NCBI GenBank assembly: GCA_014376885.1
Contig: JACMQR010000321.1
Coordinates: forward strand, 1-9,318
Length of the DNA: 9,318 nucleotides
Direction of reading: 5' to 3'
Source of the DNA: Polaromonas sp.
Lineage (GTDB): Bacteria; Pseudomonadota; Gammaproteobacteria; Burkholderiales; Burkholderiaceae_C
Made by a program: the position numbers and the translations under genes. Shown here in pieces: positions 1-5,301 of this stretch (its first letter is position 1; every line of letters starts with the position of its first letter). Under the pieces are notes generated by a model that saw nothing but the letters and a program-made list of their open reading frames with translations, was not told the origin of the DNA and searched no databases.

Positions 1-83
1 ATGCCGCACCCGGTGATGGCGGCAACCGCTGCCAGGGACAAGGCAGCAAAGGAAATACGGGCGGCTAGGCGACGACTGGTCAT
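1..83 (-). CDS. Predicted lipoprotein, N-terminus only (cut by window edge)
   Basis: Read on the minus strand, ATG at 83-81 opens a 27-codon frame that stays open to the left edge. It begins MTSRRLAARISF, continues through an Ala/Leu-rich hydrophobic stretch and reaches the sequence ITGC at residues 23-26. Paired arginines followed by a hydrophobic core and an I-T-G-C lipobox are typical of a type II (lipoprotein) signal peptide, which would place the mature protein on a membrane, anchored through the cysteine. An AGGAG Shine-Dalgarno sequence lies about 5 bases upstream of the ATG and supports this start. It is divergent from the Ku gene, with a 293-base region between them. The mature domain is outside the window, so no function can be given. 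A non-lipidated secreted protein is possible but less likely. Confidence 0.6.
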   Translation of the reverse strand, partial: MTSRRLAARISFAALSLAAVAAITGCG

Positions 84-376
84 AAAGGCTCCTGGGGGGT
101 TGAATGGCTGAGTGATTGTGCTGCGGCGTTCGGCCTGCAGCGCTAGGATAAACCCGCTTTGCAACTTCGTTTTGCATCGAACCCACAAAGCCTGAAGATG
201 CGCCCTTCTCCTACGCCGGGGCTCCTGGCGCGCCAACACACGGCCGGGCTGGACGCCAACACACTGGACCATGGCTCGAAAAAAAGCTGCCGCCGGCCGC
301 GCTCCGGGCTGCGGACCTGCGGTCCTGCCTTTCAGCCCCCCTGCCATTGACCTGGCCGCAGCTTGAAAGGCATTCC
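84..376. other. Divergent intergenic region, no gene seen
   Basis: This 293-base stretch separates the minus-strand lipoprotein gene from the plus-strand Ku gene and must hold both 5' regions. I see no convincing sigma-70 promoter: the best TTG-containing hexamer (116-121) and the TAGGAT at 144-149 are 22 bases apart, which is too far. A short dyad GGACC-TGC-GGTCC lies at 313-325. The Ku Shine-Dalgarno GAAAGG (365-370) closes the region. Short open frames on both strands here look like chance frames in GC-rich DNA. Confidence 0.5.
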
Positions 377-1340
377 ATGACAACCCGCGCAATCTGGAAG
401 GGATCGATCAGCTTTGGCCTGGTGCACATCCCGGTGGCCCTGCATTCGGCCACGGTCGACACCGGCCTGGATTTCAACTGGCTCGACAAGCGCACCCTGG
501 ACCCGGTGGGCTACCGGCGCATCAACAAAAATACCGGCGAAGAGATCGATGCGGAAAACACCATCAAGGGCATCGCCTACGAGGAGGGCCGGTATGCCGT
601 GCTGACCGACGACGAGATTCGGGCCGCCTACCCCAATGCGACGCAAACCATCGCCATCGACAGCTTTGTGCCCAATGCCCAGATTCCCTTTGTCTACCTG
701 GAGCGCCCGTACTACCTGGCGCCGATCAACAAGGGCGAAAAAGTCTATGCGCTGCTGCGCGATACCTTGCTCCAATCGCAGCAGGTCGGCGTGGCCCGGG
801 TGGTGATCCAGAACAGGCAGCATCTGGCCGTCCTGGTGCCCTCGGGACCAGGGCTGATTTTGAACCTGCTGCGCTGGGGTGATGAAATCCGCTCCTGGGA
901 GAACCCTGGACCTGCCGCCCGAAGGCGCCAAAGCCGCCGGCGTCAGCGACAAGGAGCTGTCGATGGCCCGGCAGCTGATCGGCGACATGAGTGGCCGCTG
1001 GGACCCGCACGAGTTCACCGATTCGTTCAAGCACGACATCCTGGCGCTGGTGGAGCGCAAGGTCAAGGCCGGTCAGCTGCACACTTTTTTCCAGCCCGGG
1101 AAGGCCACGCCAGAAGCCGTGCCCGAGGCCGCGCCGCTTCCCTTTGGCGCCCAGATTCTGAACCTGGCCGACCTGCTGCAGCGCAGCCTGCGCGACAGCG
1201 CGGCGCCCGACTCGCCACCCCCTGCGGCGGGCCCCAAAGGCAAACCCAGAACCAGGCGCGCGACCGACAAAAAGCCTCCGGATGCGGACGGCACCGGCAA
1301 CCGGACGCCGGAGACGACCGTCAAGCGGCGAAGCGCCTGA
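377..1340 (+). pseudogene. ku: Ku DNA-end-binding protein, frameshifted near 902
   Basis: Bacterial Ku binds DNA double-strand ends as a homodimer and recruits ligase D for non-homologous end joining. The first 175 codons (377-901), starting MTTRAIWKGSISFGLVHIPV, are a clear Ku N-terminal core. The recognisable Ku sequence then continues one base out of phase: LDLPPEGAKAAG, followed by DILALVERKVKAG, up to the TGA at 1338-1340. Dropping one A of the pair at 902/903 gives RSWETLDLPPEG and an intact protein of 320 residues, a normal Ku length, with a Lys/Arg-rich C-terminal tail like those that help DNA binding in Ku. As written, frame one does not stop but reads an Arg-rich nonsense C-terminus to 1483. 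The start is supported by GAAAGG six bases upstream; an in-frame ATG at 347 is less likely. No ligD is present in the window. It could be a true mutation or a sequencing error; the family assignment is firm. Confidence 0.85.
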
Positions 1341-1473
1341 TGCCGGTGACAAAGGGCTGTCGGGCGCCTGGCTCAAAAAATTCAGCTCAGTCCGCGCGCC
1401 CGGCCGATCGACCGGGCTGTAGGCCTGGGCCGCATCCTGGGCACTGCGGGTGGTGCAAGCGCTGCCAAGCGCC

Positions 1474-1479
1474 TATCAT
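1474..1479 (+). promoter_or_regulatory. Possible -10 element upstream of lipoprotein pair
   Basis: TATCAT lies 35 bases before the preferred start at 1515 and resembles a sigma-70 -10 box. The best -35 candidate 17 bases upstream, TGGTGC, is poor, so the promoter is only tentative. The nearby TTGACA at 1480-1485 is too close to the gene to act as its -35. Confidence 0.2.
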
Positions 1480-1485
1480 TTGACA

Positions 1486-1502
1486 GCGCAGAAGGTCTGC
1501 GC
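1486..1502 (+). repeat. 6-bp dyad just upstream of the ribosome binding site
   Basis: GCGCAG (1486-1491) and CTGCGC (1497-1502) are perfect inverted repeats with a 5-base AAGGT loop. The stem ends two bases before the GGGAG Shine-Dalgarno (1504-1508) of the lipoprotein gene, so a hairpin could influence its translation. It has no T-tract and is not a terminator. Confidence 0.35.
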
Positions 1503-1514
1503 CGGGAGATGAAC

Positions 1515-1712
1515 ATGAAACGCCTGTTGCTGGGAACCACGCTGGCGGGTGCGGTGCTGCTGTTGTCAGCCTGCCCGGACACCAAGCTACCGACCCCTTC
1601 CCCCCGGGTGCCCGAGCCCAAGGCGCGCCAGATCGTGCAATTCGGCGCCAACACCTTGCATGCCCAGGGCTTGGTGCCGGCCGAACCGACAGCGCCGGCC
1701 CACCGGGCATGA
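1515..1712 (+). CDS. Small predicted lipoprotein, 65 aa
   Basis: A short protein beginning MKRLLLGTTL with a lysine-arginine n-region, a hydrophobic core and an LSAC lipobox whose cysteine is residue 20. Signal peptidase II cleavage would leave a mature peptide of about 46 residues, rich in proline near its start (CPDTKLPTPSPRVPEP) and without a recognised domain. ATG 1515 is preferred over the in-frame ATG at 1509, because the GGGAG Shine-Dalgarno at 1504-1508 abuts the latter but lies 6 bases before 1515. Its stop overlaps the next start as ATGA, so the two are probably translated together. It is 174 bases downstream of Ku. The function is unknown; high-GC chance frames of this size do occur, but the signal peptide and RBS argue that it is real. 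Confidence 0.6.
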   Translation: MKRLLLGTTLAGAVLLLSACPDTKLPTPSPRVPEPKARQIVQFGANTLHAQGLVPAEPTAPAHRA

Positions 1713-2032
1713 GGGCCGGCATTTGCCTGCTGGCGGTGGCTGCCAGCATCAACTTGCCAGCCTGCGCGCCGCTGGCATTTCCCGGCGACCCGCCCGCTTA
1801 TCGGCTGCGCATCGATGGCGAGACTTTCCTTTTGCGCCAGCTTACCGAAAGCACCTGGACGGTCAGCTCGGCAGCCCCTTCAACCACCCTGGCCACTTCA
1901 CCGGCAGCCAGCGCGCAACTGCGCCAGGCGGTCGAGACCGCTTCGGGCTGCCAGGTCAGCGACAGCGACTATTCGCTCGGGGGCCGGCAGTTCGATGCCC
2001 AGGTGGACTGCCCTGGCCGCCGGGCTCGCTAA
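1709..2032 (+). CDS. Hypothetical exported protein or lipoprotein, 107 aa
   Basis: The ATG overlaps the TGA of the preceding lipoprotein gene (ATGA, 1709-1712), and there is no separate strong Shine-Dalgarno, which suggests translational coupling. The N-terminus, MRAGICLLAVAASINLPAC, is a short hydrophobic signal; cysteine 19 after L-P-A could be a lipidation site, although proline at -2 is unusual in a lipobox. The mature part contains a hydrophilic stretch (YRLRIDGETFLLRQLTESTW), a Ser/Thr/Ala-rich middle, and two further cysteines at 81 and 101 that could form a disulphide if the protein is periplasmic. I do not recognise a family. It ends 35 bases before the convergent four-helix-bundle gene. 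Confidence 0.55.
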   Translation: MRAGICLLAVAASINLPACAPLAFPGDPPAYRLRIDGETFLLRQLTESTWTVSSAAPSTTLATSPAASAQLRQAVETASGCQVSDSDYSLGGRQFDAQVDCPGRRAR

Positions 2033-2033
2033 A

Positions 2034-2067
2034 GCCCGCCGGGCCGCCTGCGGCATCGCCAGGCGGC
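2034..2067. terminator. Possible bidirectional terminator between convergent genes
   Basis: Between the stop of the exported-protein gene and the stop of the convergent minus-strand gene lie two dyads: GCCCG-C-CGGGC at 2034-2044, and GCCGCCTG (2043-2050) with CAGGCGGC (2060-2067), an 8-bp perfect stem with a 9-base loop. On the minus strand the first dyad is followed only by TTT, so the T-tract is weak. Position and stem strength favour a terminator; the poor tail keeps confidence low. Confidence 0.35.
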
Positions 2068-2525
2068 TAATGCCGGCCTTTGAGCGAATCCCTCAGGGCC
2101 TTGATCTCGTCGTGGTTTTTCTGCGTTCCCTGGGCCTGCTTTTCCACCACGCTGCGGATGTTGGCCGGCAGGTCCTGCTTGAGCGCCTTGCGGTAGCTGG
2201 CAACCGCCGAGTCTTCGCCGCGTTCACATTCGTCCAGCATGGCCTGGTCGCTGTGGCCGCTCAAGGTGCCGCGCACCGACACCCAGCCGCGGTGCAGCGC
2301 GCCGGTGATCGAGCCGCCGGTGTCGACCTCGCCGCCGAGCTGGCGGATCAACGCCTGGAGTTCCTGGCCCGCCGTGCGGCACTCCTGGGCGTGGCGCGCC
2401 AGCAGGGTTTTCAGGTCGGCAGAACCGGCATGCTCGGCCGATGTGCTGAAGCCATACTCTCCGTCGCGGCAGGACTCCAGCAAATCATTGAGCGTGCTGA
2501 TCACTTTATCGTTGTCGGTTGCCAT
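2067..2525 (-). CDS. PA2169-type four-helix-bundle protein (DUF2383), 152 aa
   Basis: The sequence starts MATDNDKVISTLNDLLESCRDGEYGF and carries a central AMLDECERGEDSAVASYRKAL helix and a C-terminal helix ending ALRDSLKGRH. These are hallmarks of the PA2169/DUF2383 ferritin-like four-helix-bundle family as I know it. The length of 152 residues fits. Acidic residues such as E23, E99, E102 and D105 sit in helices where this fold often binds metal, but no enzymatic role is established. There is no signal peptide, so it is probably cytoplasmic. ATG at 2525 is chosen because homology begins there and GGAG lies 9 bases upstream; the frame extends upstream to 2615 with unlikely sequence. It is followed convergently by the lipoprotein pair and preceded by a hairpin-rich 342-base gap. 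Members of this family are often linked to general stress; that link is inference here. Confidence 0.8.
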   Translation of the reverse strand: MATDNDKVISTLNDLLESCRDGEYGFSTSAEHAGSADLKTLLARHAQECRTAGQELQALIRQLGGEVDTGGSITGALHRGWVSVRGTLSGHSDQAMLDECERGEDSAVASYRKALKQDLPANIRSVVEKQAQGTQKNHDEIKALRDSLKGRH

Positions 2526-2616
2526 GGTGCTTGCTCCGTTGAAACTGTGGGGGTTGAAAAATTTTGCGAAATGGCCCGCAGGCGGTCGACAAGCGCCGCG
2601 CCGGCTGCCCGACACG

Positions 2617-2636
2617 CCTGTCAGGCCCTTGACAGG
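2617..2636. repeat. Inverted repeat, 7-bp stem
   Basis: CCTGTCA (2617-2623) and TGACAGG (2630-2636) form a perfect 7-bp stem with a 6-base loop. It lies 92 bases upstream of the DUF2383 start. No T-tract follows on either strand, so it is more likely an operator or RNA structure than a terminator. Confidence 0.45.
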
Positions 2637-2673
2637 GTTGCCCGGAGGTGGCGGTTTTCTGGTCAGGCAAGCT

Positions 2674-2705
2674 CAAGCGGCGCTGTAGGAGAAAGCCGCC
2701 GCTTG
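2674..2705. repeat. Inverted repeat, 9-bp stem with 14-base loop
   Basis: CAAGCGGCG (2674-2682) pairs exactly with CGCCGCTTG (2697-2705); the loop is 2683-2696. It is separated by only 4 bases from the next 9-bp hairpin at 2710-2733, giving a tandem hairpin arrangement like a REP/BIME element or a structured leader. No T-tract follows. Confidence 0.5.
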
Positions 2706-2709
2706 CGCT

Positions 2710-2733
2710 GCGCGGCATTCGGCCATGCCGCGC
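2710..2733. repeat. Inverted repeat, 9-bp GC-rich stem with 6-base loop
   Basis: GCGCGGCAT (2710-2718) pairs exactly with ATGCCGCGC (2725-2733) around the loop TCGGCC. This is the strongest simple hairpin I found in the window. It is intergenic, adjacent to the 2674-2705 hairpin, and lacks a T-tract on either strand. Confidence 0.55.
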
Positions 2734-2825
2734 CCGAACCGGCCAGCAAACCAGCCAAAAACCCGCGACTTCCGCCTGTTCTCAAGGAAAATCGGCTGCT
2801 CCCGCACATTCCCAGGGCTTTGTTT

Positions 2826-2842
2826 GCTATAAATTAAATAGC
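2826..2842. repeat. AT-rich GCTAT...ATAGC dyad, possible Comamonadaceae repeat
   Basis: GCTAT (2826-2830) and ATAGC (2838-2842) flank seven A/T bases in an otherwise GC-rich region. A related dyad, GCTAT-TG-ATAGC, occurs at 6717-6728. From memory, short AT-rich elements of this shape are scattered between genes in Comamonadaceae; this was not checked by search. Confidence 0.4.
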
Positions 2843-2848
2843 GTTATC

Positions 2849-2861
2849 TACCTGCCAGGTA
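2849..2861. repeat. Palindrome TACCTG-C-CAGGTA
   Basis: A perfect 13-base dyad with one central base, 7 bases beyond the stop codon of the FrnE-like gene. The loop is too short for a terminator hairpin; it looks more like a protein-binding site or the edge of the neighbouring AT-rich repeat. Confidence 0.3.
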
Positions 2862-2867
2862 ACCGGA

Positions 2868-3557
2868 TCAAGCACCTGGGCCAGCGCCCTGCCCGGCTGC
2901 GGCAATCTGGCGCAGGGCCTGCTCGAACACCTCGACCGGCTGGCCGCCGGAGATCAGGTGCGTGCCGTTGATGATGACCGCCGGCACCGAATGCACCCCT
3001 TGGCCCAGGTAGAACGACTCCCGCTGCCGGACGTCGTCGGCATAGGCCTGGCTGGCCAGAATGCCGGCGGCCTCCAGGCGGTCCAGACCGGCTTGTCCGG
3101 CCACCCGTTCGAGCACGGCGTGCGAAGCCGGGCTCTGCCCGTCGGTGAAATAGGCCTTCAGCAGTCCTTCCTTGAGGGCTTTTTGCGGGCCTGCGCCTTT
3201 CAGCCCGGCCCAATGCAGCAGGCGGTGAGCGTCAAAGGTGTTGTAGATCCGGCTGCGCCCACCGCCGGGCTGGTCGGCCCGGCTGAAGGTAAAGCCAAGC
3301 GCTTCGCCGCGCAGGCGGATGTGTTCCCGGTTGGCATCGGCCTGGGCCGGGGAAATGCCGTATTTTTCGGTGATGTGCTCGGTGATGTCCTGGCCTTGCG
3401 GGGGCATCTGCGGATTGAGCTCGAAGGGCTGGAAATGCAGCTCGGCTGTGATGTCGCCCGCCACCCGGTCCAGCGCCTGGTCCAGCGCCTTCAGGCCAAT
3501 CGCGCACCAGGGGCAGGACACGTCGGAGACAAAATCAATTTTCAGGTGGGTGGTCAT
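2868..3557 (-). CDS. FrnE-like DsbA-family thiol oxidoreductase, 229 aa
   Basis: A thioredoxin-fold protein of the DsbA superfamily, FrnE subgroup. The N-terminus KIDFVSDVSCPWCAIG carries the redox motif CPWC at residues 15-18. The helical insertion contains NTFDAHRLLHWA (about 106-117), typical of FrnE-like proteins, and the cis-proline loop is VHSVPAVIING (P192), followed by LISGGQPVEVFEQAL. There is no signal peptide, so it acts in the cytoplasm, unlike periplasmic DsbA; the family is linked to disulphide isomerisation or thiol/oxidative stress, and the natural substrate is unknown. The ATG at 3557 is preceded by AAGG about 8 bases upstream. The length is normal and the frame intact. It is divergent from the MBL-fold gene, with 282 bases between, and on the same strand as the DUF2383 gene but too far away for a tight operon. 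Confidence 0.88.
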   Translation of the reverse strand: MTTHLKIDFVSDVSCPWCAIGLKALDQALDRVAGDITAELHFQPFELNPQMPPQGQDITEHITEKYGISPAQADANREHIRLRGEALGFTFSRADQPGGGRSRIYNTFDAHRLLHWAGLKGAGPQKALKEGLLKAYFTDGQSPASHAVLERVAGQAGLDRLEAAGILASQAYADDVRQRESFYLGQGVHSVPAVIINGTHLISGGQPVEVFEQALRQIAAAGQGAGPGA

Positions 3558-3839
3558 GGCGAGCCTTGAAGGTGGATGCGCTCCGGATGCCGGGCCGCAA
3601 AAGGGCTAACTGTATGCGCGGATGAAATATTCAAGGGCCAGGCGGTAGCGGTGGCCGCAGCCCCCGGCATTGCCTGGTGGCGCGGCCGCCGCCGGACGCA
3701 ACTTGGCAGCGAGAATGAACGCCGCATGTGGTTCAATCAAAGGCCCCGCCAGCCCCACGCCCTCCGCCTGTCCAACCCTCTTGCCCCACCCACCGATGCC
3801 TCTAAAAAACACCCGCCTTCCCGGCCGGAGCCAGCCCGA
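3558..3839. other. Divergent intergenic region, no gene seen
   Basis: This 282-base region separates the FrnE-like gene (minus) from the MBL-fold gene (plus). The MBL frame is open upstream to 3576, but that translation is low-complexity, Arg/Pro-rich and not family-like. On the minus strand a TTGAAT with a TACAGT 14 bases further on resembles a promoter, but the spacing is too short. I see no terminator or repeat I would defend. Confidence 0.45.
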
Positions 3840-4625
3840 ATGAGCCTGCGTCTGGCCACGACCTGGTTTGAACGCCGGCGGGTCGAGGTTGACCTGACGC
3901 TGATCTGGGAGCCGCATGTCCATCCCCTGCTGCGCTGCAACATCTGGCACCTTCGCGGCCGGGACGCGGACCTGCTGGTCGACACCGGCCTGGGCGTGGC
4001 CAGCCTGCGCGCGGCAGCGCGCGACCTGTTCGGCACCTCGCTGCTGGCGGTGGCCACCCATGCCCATGCCGACCATGTCGGCGGCCTGCACGAGTTCGAC
4101 GACCGCTTGATCCACCGGGACGAAGCCGACAGTCTTTCCAAGGGACGACCCTCTTACTCCCTGGACCTGGCAGACTATGACGCCGACGCCCGCGCCCGGC
4201 TGGCGCGGGTGGGCTACGACATCGCCGGCGGCCTGCTGACCGCCGTGCCGCACAAAGGCTACCTGCCGGGCCAGCACCGGCAGCAGGGCGTCGAGCCGAC
4301 GCGCCTGCTTGCCGAGGGCGATGTGGTGGACCTAGGCAACCGGGCGTTCGAGGTGCTGCACCTGCCCGGCCATTCGCCGGGCAGCATCGGCCTGTGGGAG
4401 GCGGCATCGGGCATATTGTTTTCCGGCGATGCGATCTACGACGGGCCGCTGCTCGACGACATCGCGGGCGCCGACATCGCCGCCTACCGGCGCACCATGG
4501 AGCGCCTGCTGACGCTGCCGGTGCGCGTGGTGCATGGCGGCCACGACGGCAGCTTTGGCGCCGAACGCCTGGAACAAATCGCCCTGGCCTACCTGCGCCG
4601 CACCGACAAACCGAGTGGGCCGTGA
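3840..4625 (+). CDS. MBL-fold metallo-hydrolase, 261 aa
   Basis: A metallo-beta-lactamase-fold hydrolase. The zinc-binding motif HAHADH (residues 74-79) is complete, giving H74, H76, D78 and H79, followed by the third-site histidine in LPGHSPGS (H178), the bridging aspartate in SGDAIYDG (D197) and the C-terminal histidine in HGGHDG (H235). All ligands for a binuclear metal site are therefore present. The fold covers nearly the whole protein and there is no signal peptide, suggesting a cytoplasmic enzyme. The family includes glyoxalase II-like thioesterases, lactonases and others; the sequence alone does not choose among them. The start at 3840 is preferred because CGGAG lies 9 bases upstream and family-like sequence (MSLRLATTWFERRRVEVDLT) begins there. 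It precedes the chromate transporter pair by 94 bases on the same strand. Confidence 0.85.
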   Translation: MSLRLATTWFERRRVEVDLTLIWEPHVHPLLRCNIWHLRGRDADLLVDTGLGVASLRAAARDLFGTSLLAVATHAHADHVGGLHEFDDRLIHRDEADSLSKGRPSYSLDLADYDADARARLARVGYDIAGGLLTAVPHKGYLPGQHRQQGVEPTRLLAEGDVVDLGNRAFEVLHLPGHSPGSIGLWEAASGILFSGDAIYDGPLLDDIAGADIAAYRRTMERLLTLPVRVVHGGHDGSFGAERLEQIALAYLRRTDKPSGP

Positions 4626-4645
4626 AGGCCATGAAGGCCAGCGGC

Positions 4646-4718
4646 GGCCTGCAGCCCGGGCGCAATATTCAACTGTGCTGCCGGCAAAATCGTGCTCTGT
4701 TGGCGATACTTGCAGGCC
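4646..4718 (+). promoter_or_regulatory. Long-range 8-bp inverted repeat covering the start region of the chromate transporter
   Basis: GGCCTGCA (4646-4653) and TGCAGGCC (4711-4718) are exact inverted repeats 57 bases apart, both between the MBL-fold gene and the transporter start at 4720. The second arm contains GCAGG, the only Shine-Dalgarno-like sequence for that start, so pairing in the mRNA could hide the ribosome binding site. This is a structural observation; regulation is inference. Confidence 0.35.
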
Positions 4719-4719
4719 T

Positions 4720-5301
4720 ATGAACTTGCCGCCCCCTGAAGAGTCCGCCCGGCCACGGCCCGAGTCCCTGGCTGACCTGTTTGTGTCCTTCACATTGCTG
4801 GCATTGCAGGGCTTTGGCGGCGTGCTGGCAGTGGTGCAGCGCGAACTGGTCGAGAAAAAGCGCTGGATGACGCGCGAGGAATTCATCGAGGACTGGGCGG
4901 TGGCGCAGATCATGCCCGGCCCGAACGTCGTCAACCTCTCGCTGATGATTGGCGGGCGTTACTTCGGACTCAAAGGCGCCATGGCGGCGCTGGCCGGCAT
5001 GCTGGCGGTGCCGCTGGTCATTGTGCTGCTGCTGGCGCTGGTGCACGCCCGGTTCGCTGAGCACCCCGGCGTGGCAGGCGCGCTGCGCGGCATGGGCGCG
5101 GTGGCCGCCGGCCTGATTGCCGCGACCGGCCTCAAGCTGTCCAGCGCCCTGCTGAAAAACGTGCTCGGCCTGCGCGGCTGCCTGGCCTTGGGCATGCTGT
5201 GCTTTGCCGCCGTCGCGCTGCTGCGCTGGCCGCTGCTCTATGTGCTACTCGCTCTGGGCAGCGTTGCCGGCGTCCTGGCCTGGCGAAAGCTCAAGCCATG
5301 A
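4720..5301 (+). CDS. Chromate transporter, first subunit (short-chain CHR family), 193 aa
   Basis: One half of a split ChrA-type chromate ion transporter. The protein has the CHR-domain signature: GFGG (31-34) in the first hydrophobic segment, KKRWMTREEFIEDWAVAQ, then MPGPNVVNLSLMIGGRYFG with PGP at 66-68, followed by several hydrophobic segments (about 85-110, 125-140, 150-185). It is inner-membrane, with about six predicted helices. Family members export chromate or, in some cases, act on unknown anions; chromate resistance is not proven by sequence. ATG 4720 is chosen because conserved sequence begins soon after it; the ribosome site is weak (GCAGG, 4 bases upstream) and lies in an inverted repeat. 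The stop overlaps the next start (ATGA), which fits two subunits made together. Confidence 0.88.
   Translation: MNLPPPEESARPRPESLADLFVSFTLLALQGFGGVLAVVQRELVEKKRWMTREEFIEDWAVAQIMPGPNVVNLSLMIGGRYFGLKGAMAALAGMLAVPLVIVLLLALVHARFAEHPGVAGALRGMGAVAAGLIAATGLKLSSALLKNVLGLRGCLALGMLCFAAVALLRWPLLYVLLALGSVAGVLAWRKLKP

Larger units (their letters stand above)
2526..2867. other. Gene-free 342-base stretch with several perfect dyads
   Basis: No credible gene is seen on either strand. The stretch lies downstream of the FrnE-like gene and upstream of the DUF2383 gene, both on the minus strand, so it should contain the latter's promoter, but I could not find good -35/-10 boxes. It does contain five exact inverted repeats: 2617-2636, 2674-2705, 2710-2733, 2826-2842 and 2849-2861. 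The three strongest lie within 120 bases. The right end is AT-rich, unlike the surroundings. Confidence 0.6.

Noticed and set aside
332..1066. 244-codon open frame on the minus strand opposite Ku
   Set aside because: It overlaps the well-supported Ku core and shows no recognisable domain; Leu/Arg/Gly-rich shadow.
1480..1485. TTGACA as a -35 box for the lipoprotein pair
   Set aside because: It is only 30 bases before the ATG, leaving no room for a -10 box and leader; no suitable -10 follows.
1341..1514. Terminator after Ku
   Set aside because: Only a 4-bp GACA/TGTC stem was found near 1344-1362 and the following run is A rather than T on the plus strand.
2526..2615. 30-residue N-terminal extension of the DUF2383 protein
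   Set aside because: The extension is basic and unrelated, and the ATG at 2525 has GGAG nine bases upstream and begins the family sequence.
2629..2634. TTGACA in the hairpin region as a plus-strand promoter
   Set aside because: No -10-like hexamer at 16-18 bases and no plus-strand gene downstream; most of it is one arm of the 2617-2636 dyad.
1815..2837. 340-codon plus-strand open frame
   Set aside because: It runs in a different frame over the exported-protein gene and antisense to the DUF2383 gene, and through the hairpin region; no domain and no plausible start site.
3576..3839. N-terminal extension of the MBL-fold protein by 88 residues
   Set aside because: The frame is open but the translation is Arg/Pro-rich and unlike the family; the start at 3840 has a CGGAG site and begins family-like sequence.
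3802..4665. 287-codon open frame on the minus strand opposite the MBL-fold gene
   Set aside because: Cys/Arg/Ala-rich translation typical of an antisense shadow; the plus-strand gene has all metal ligands.
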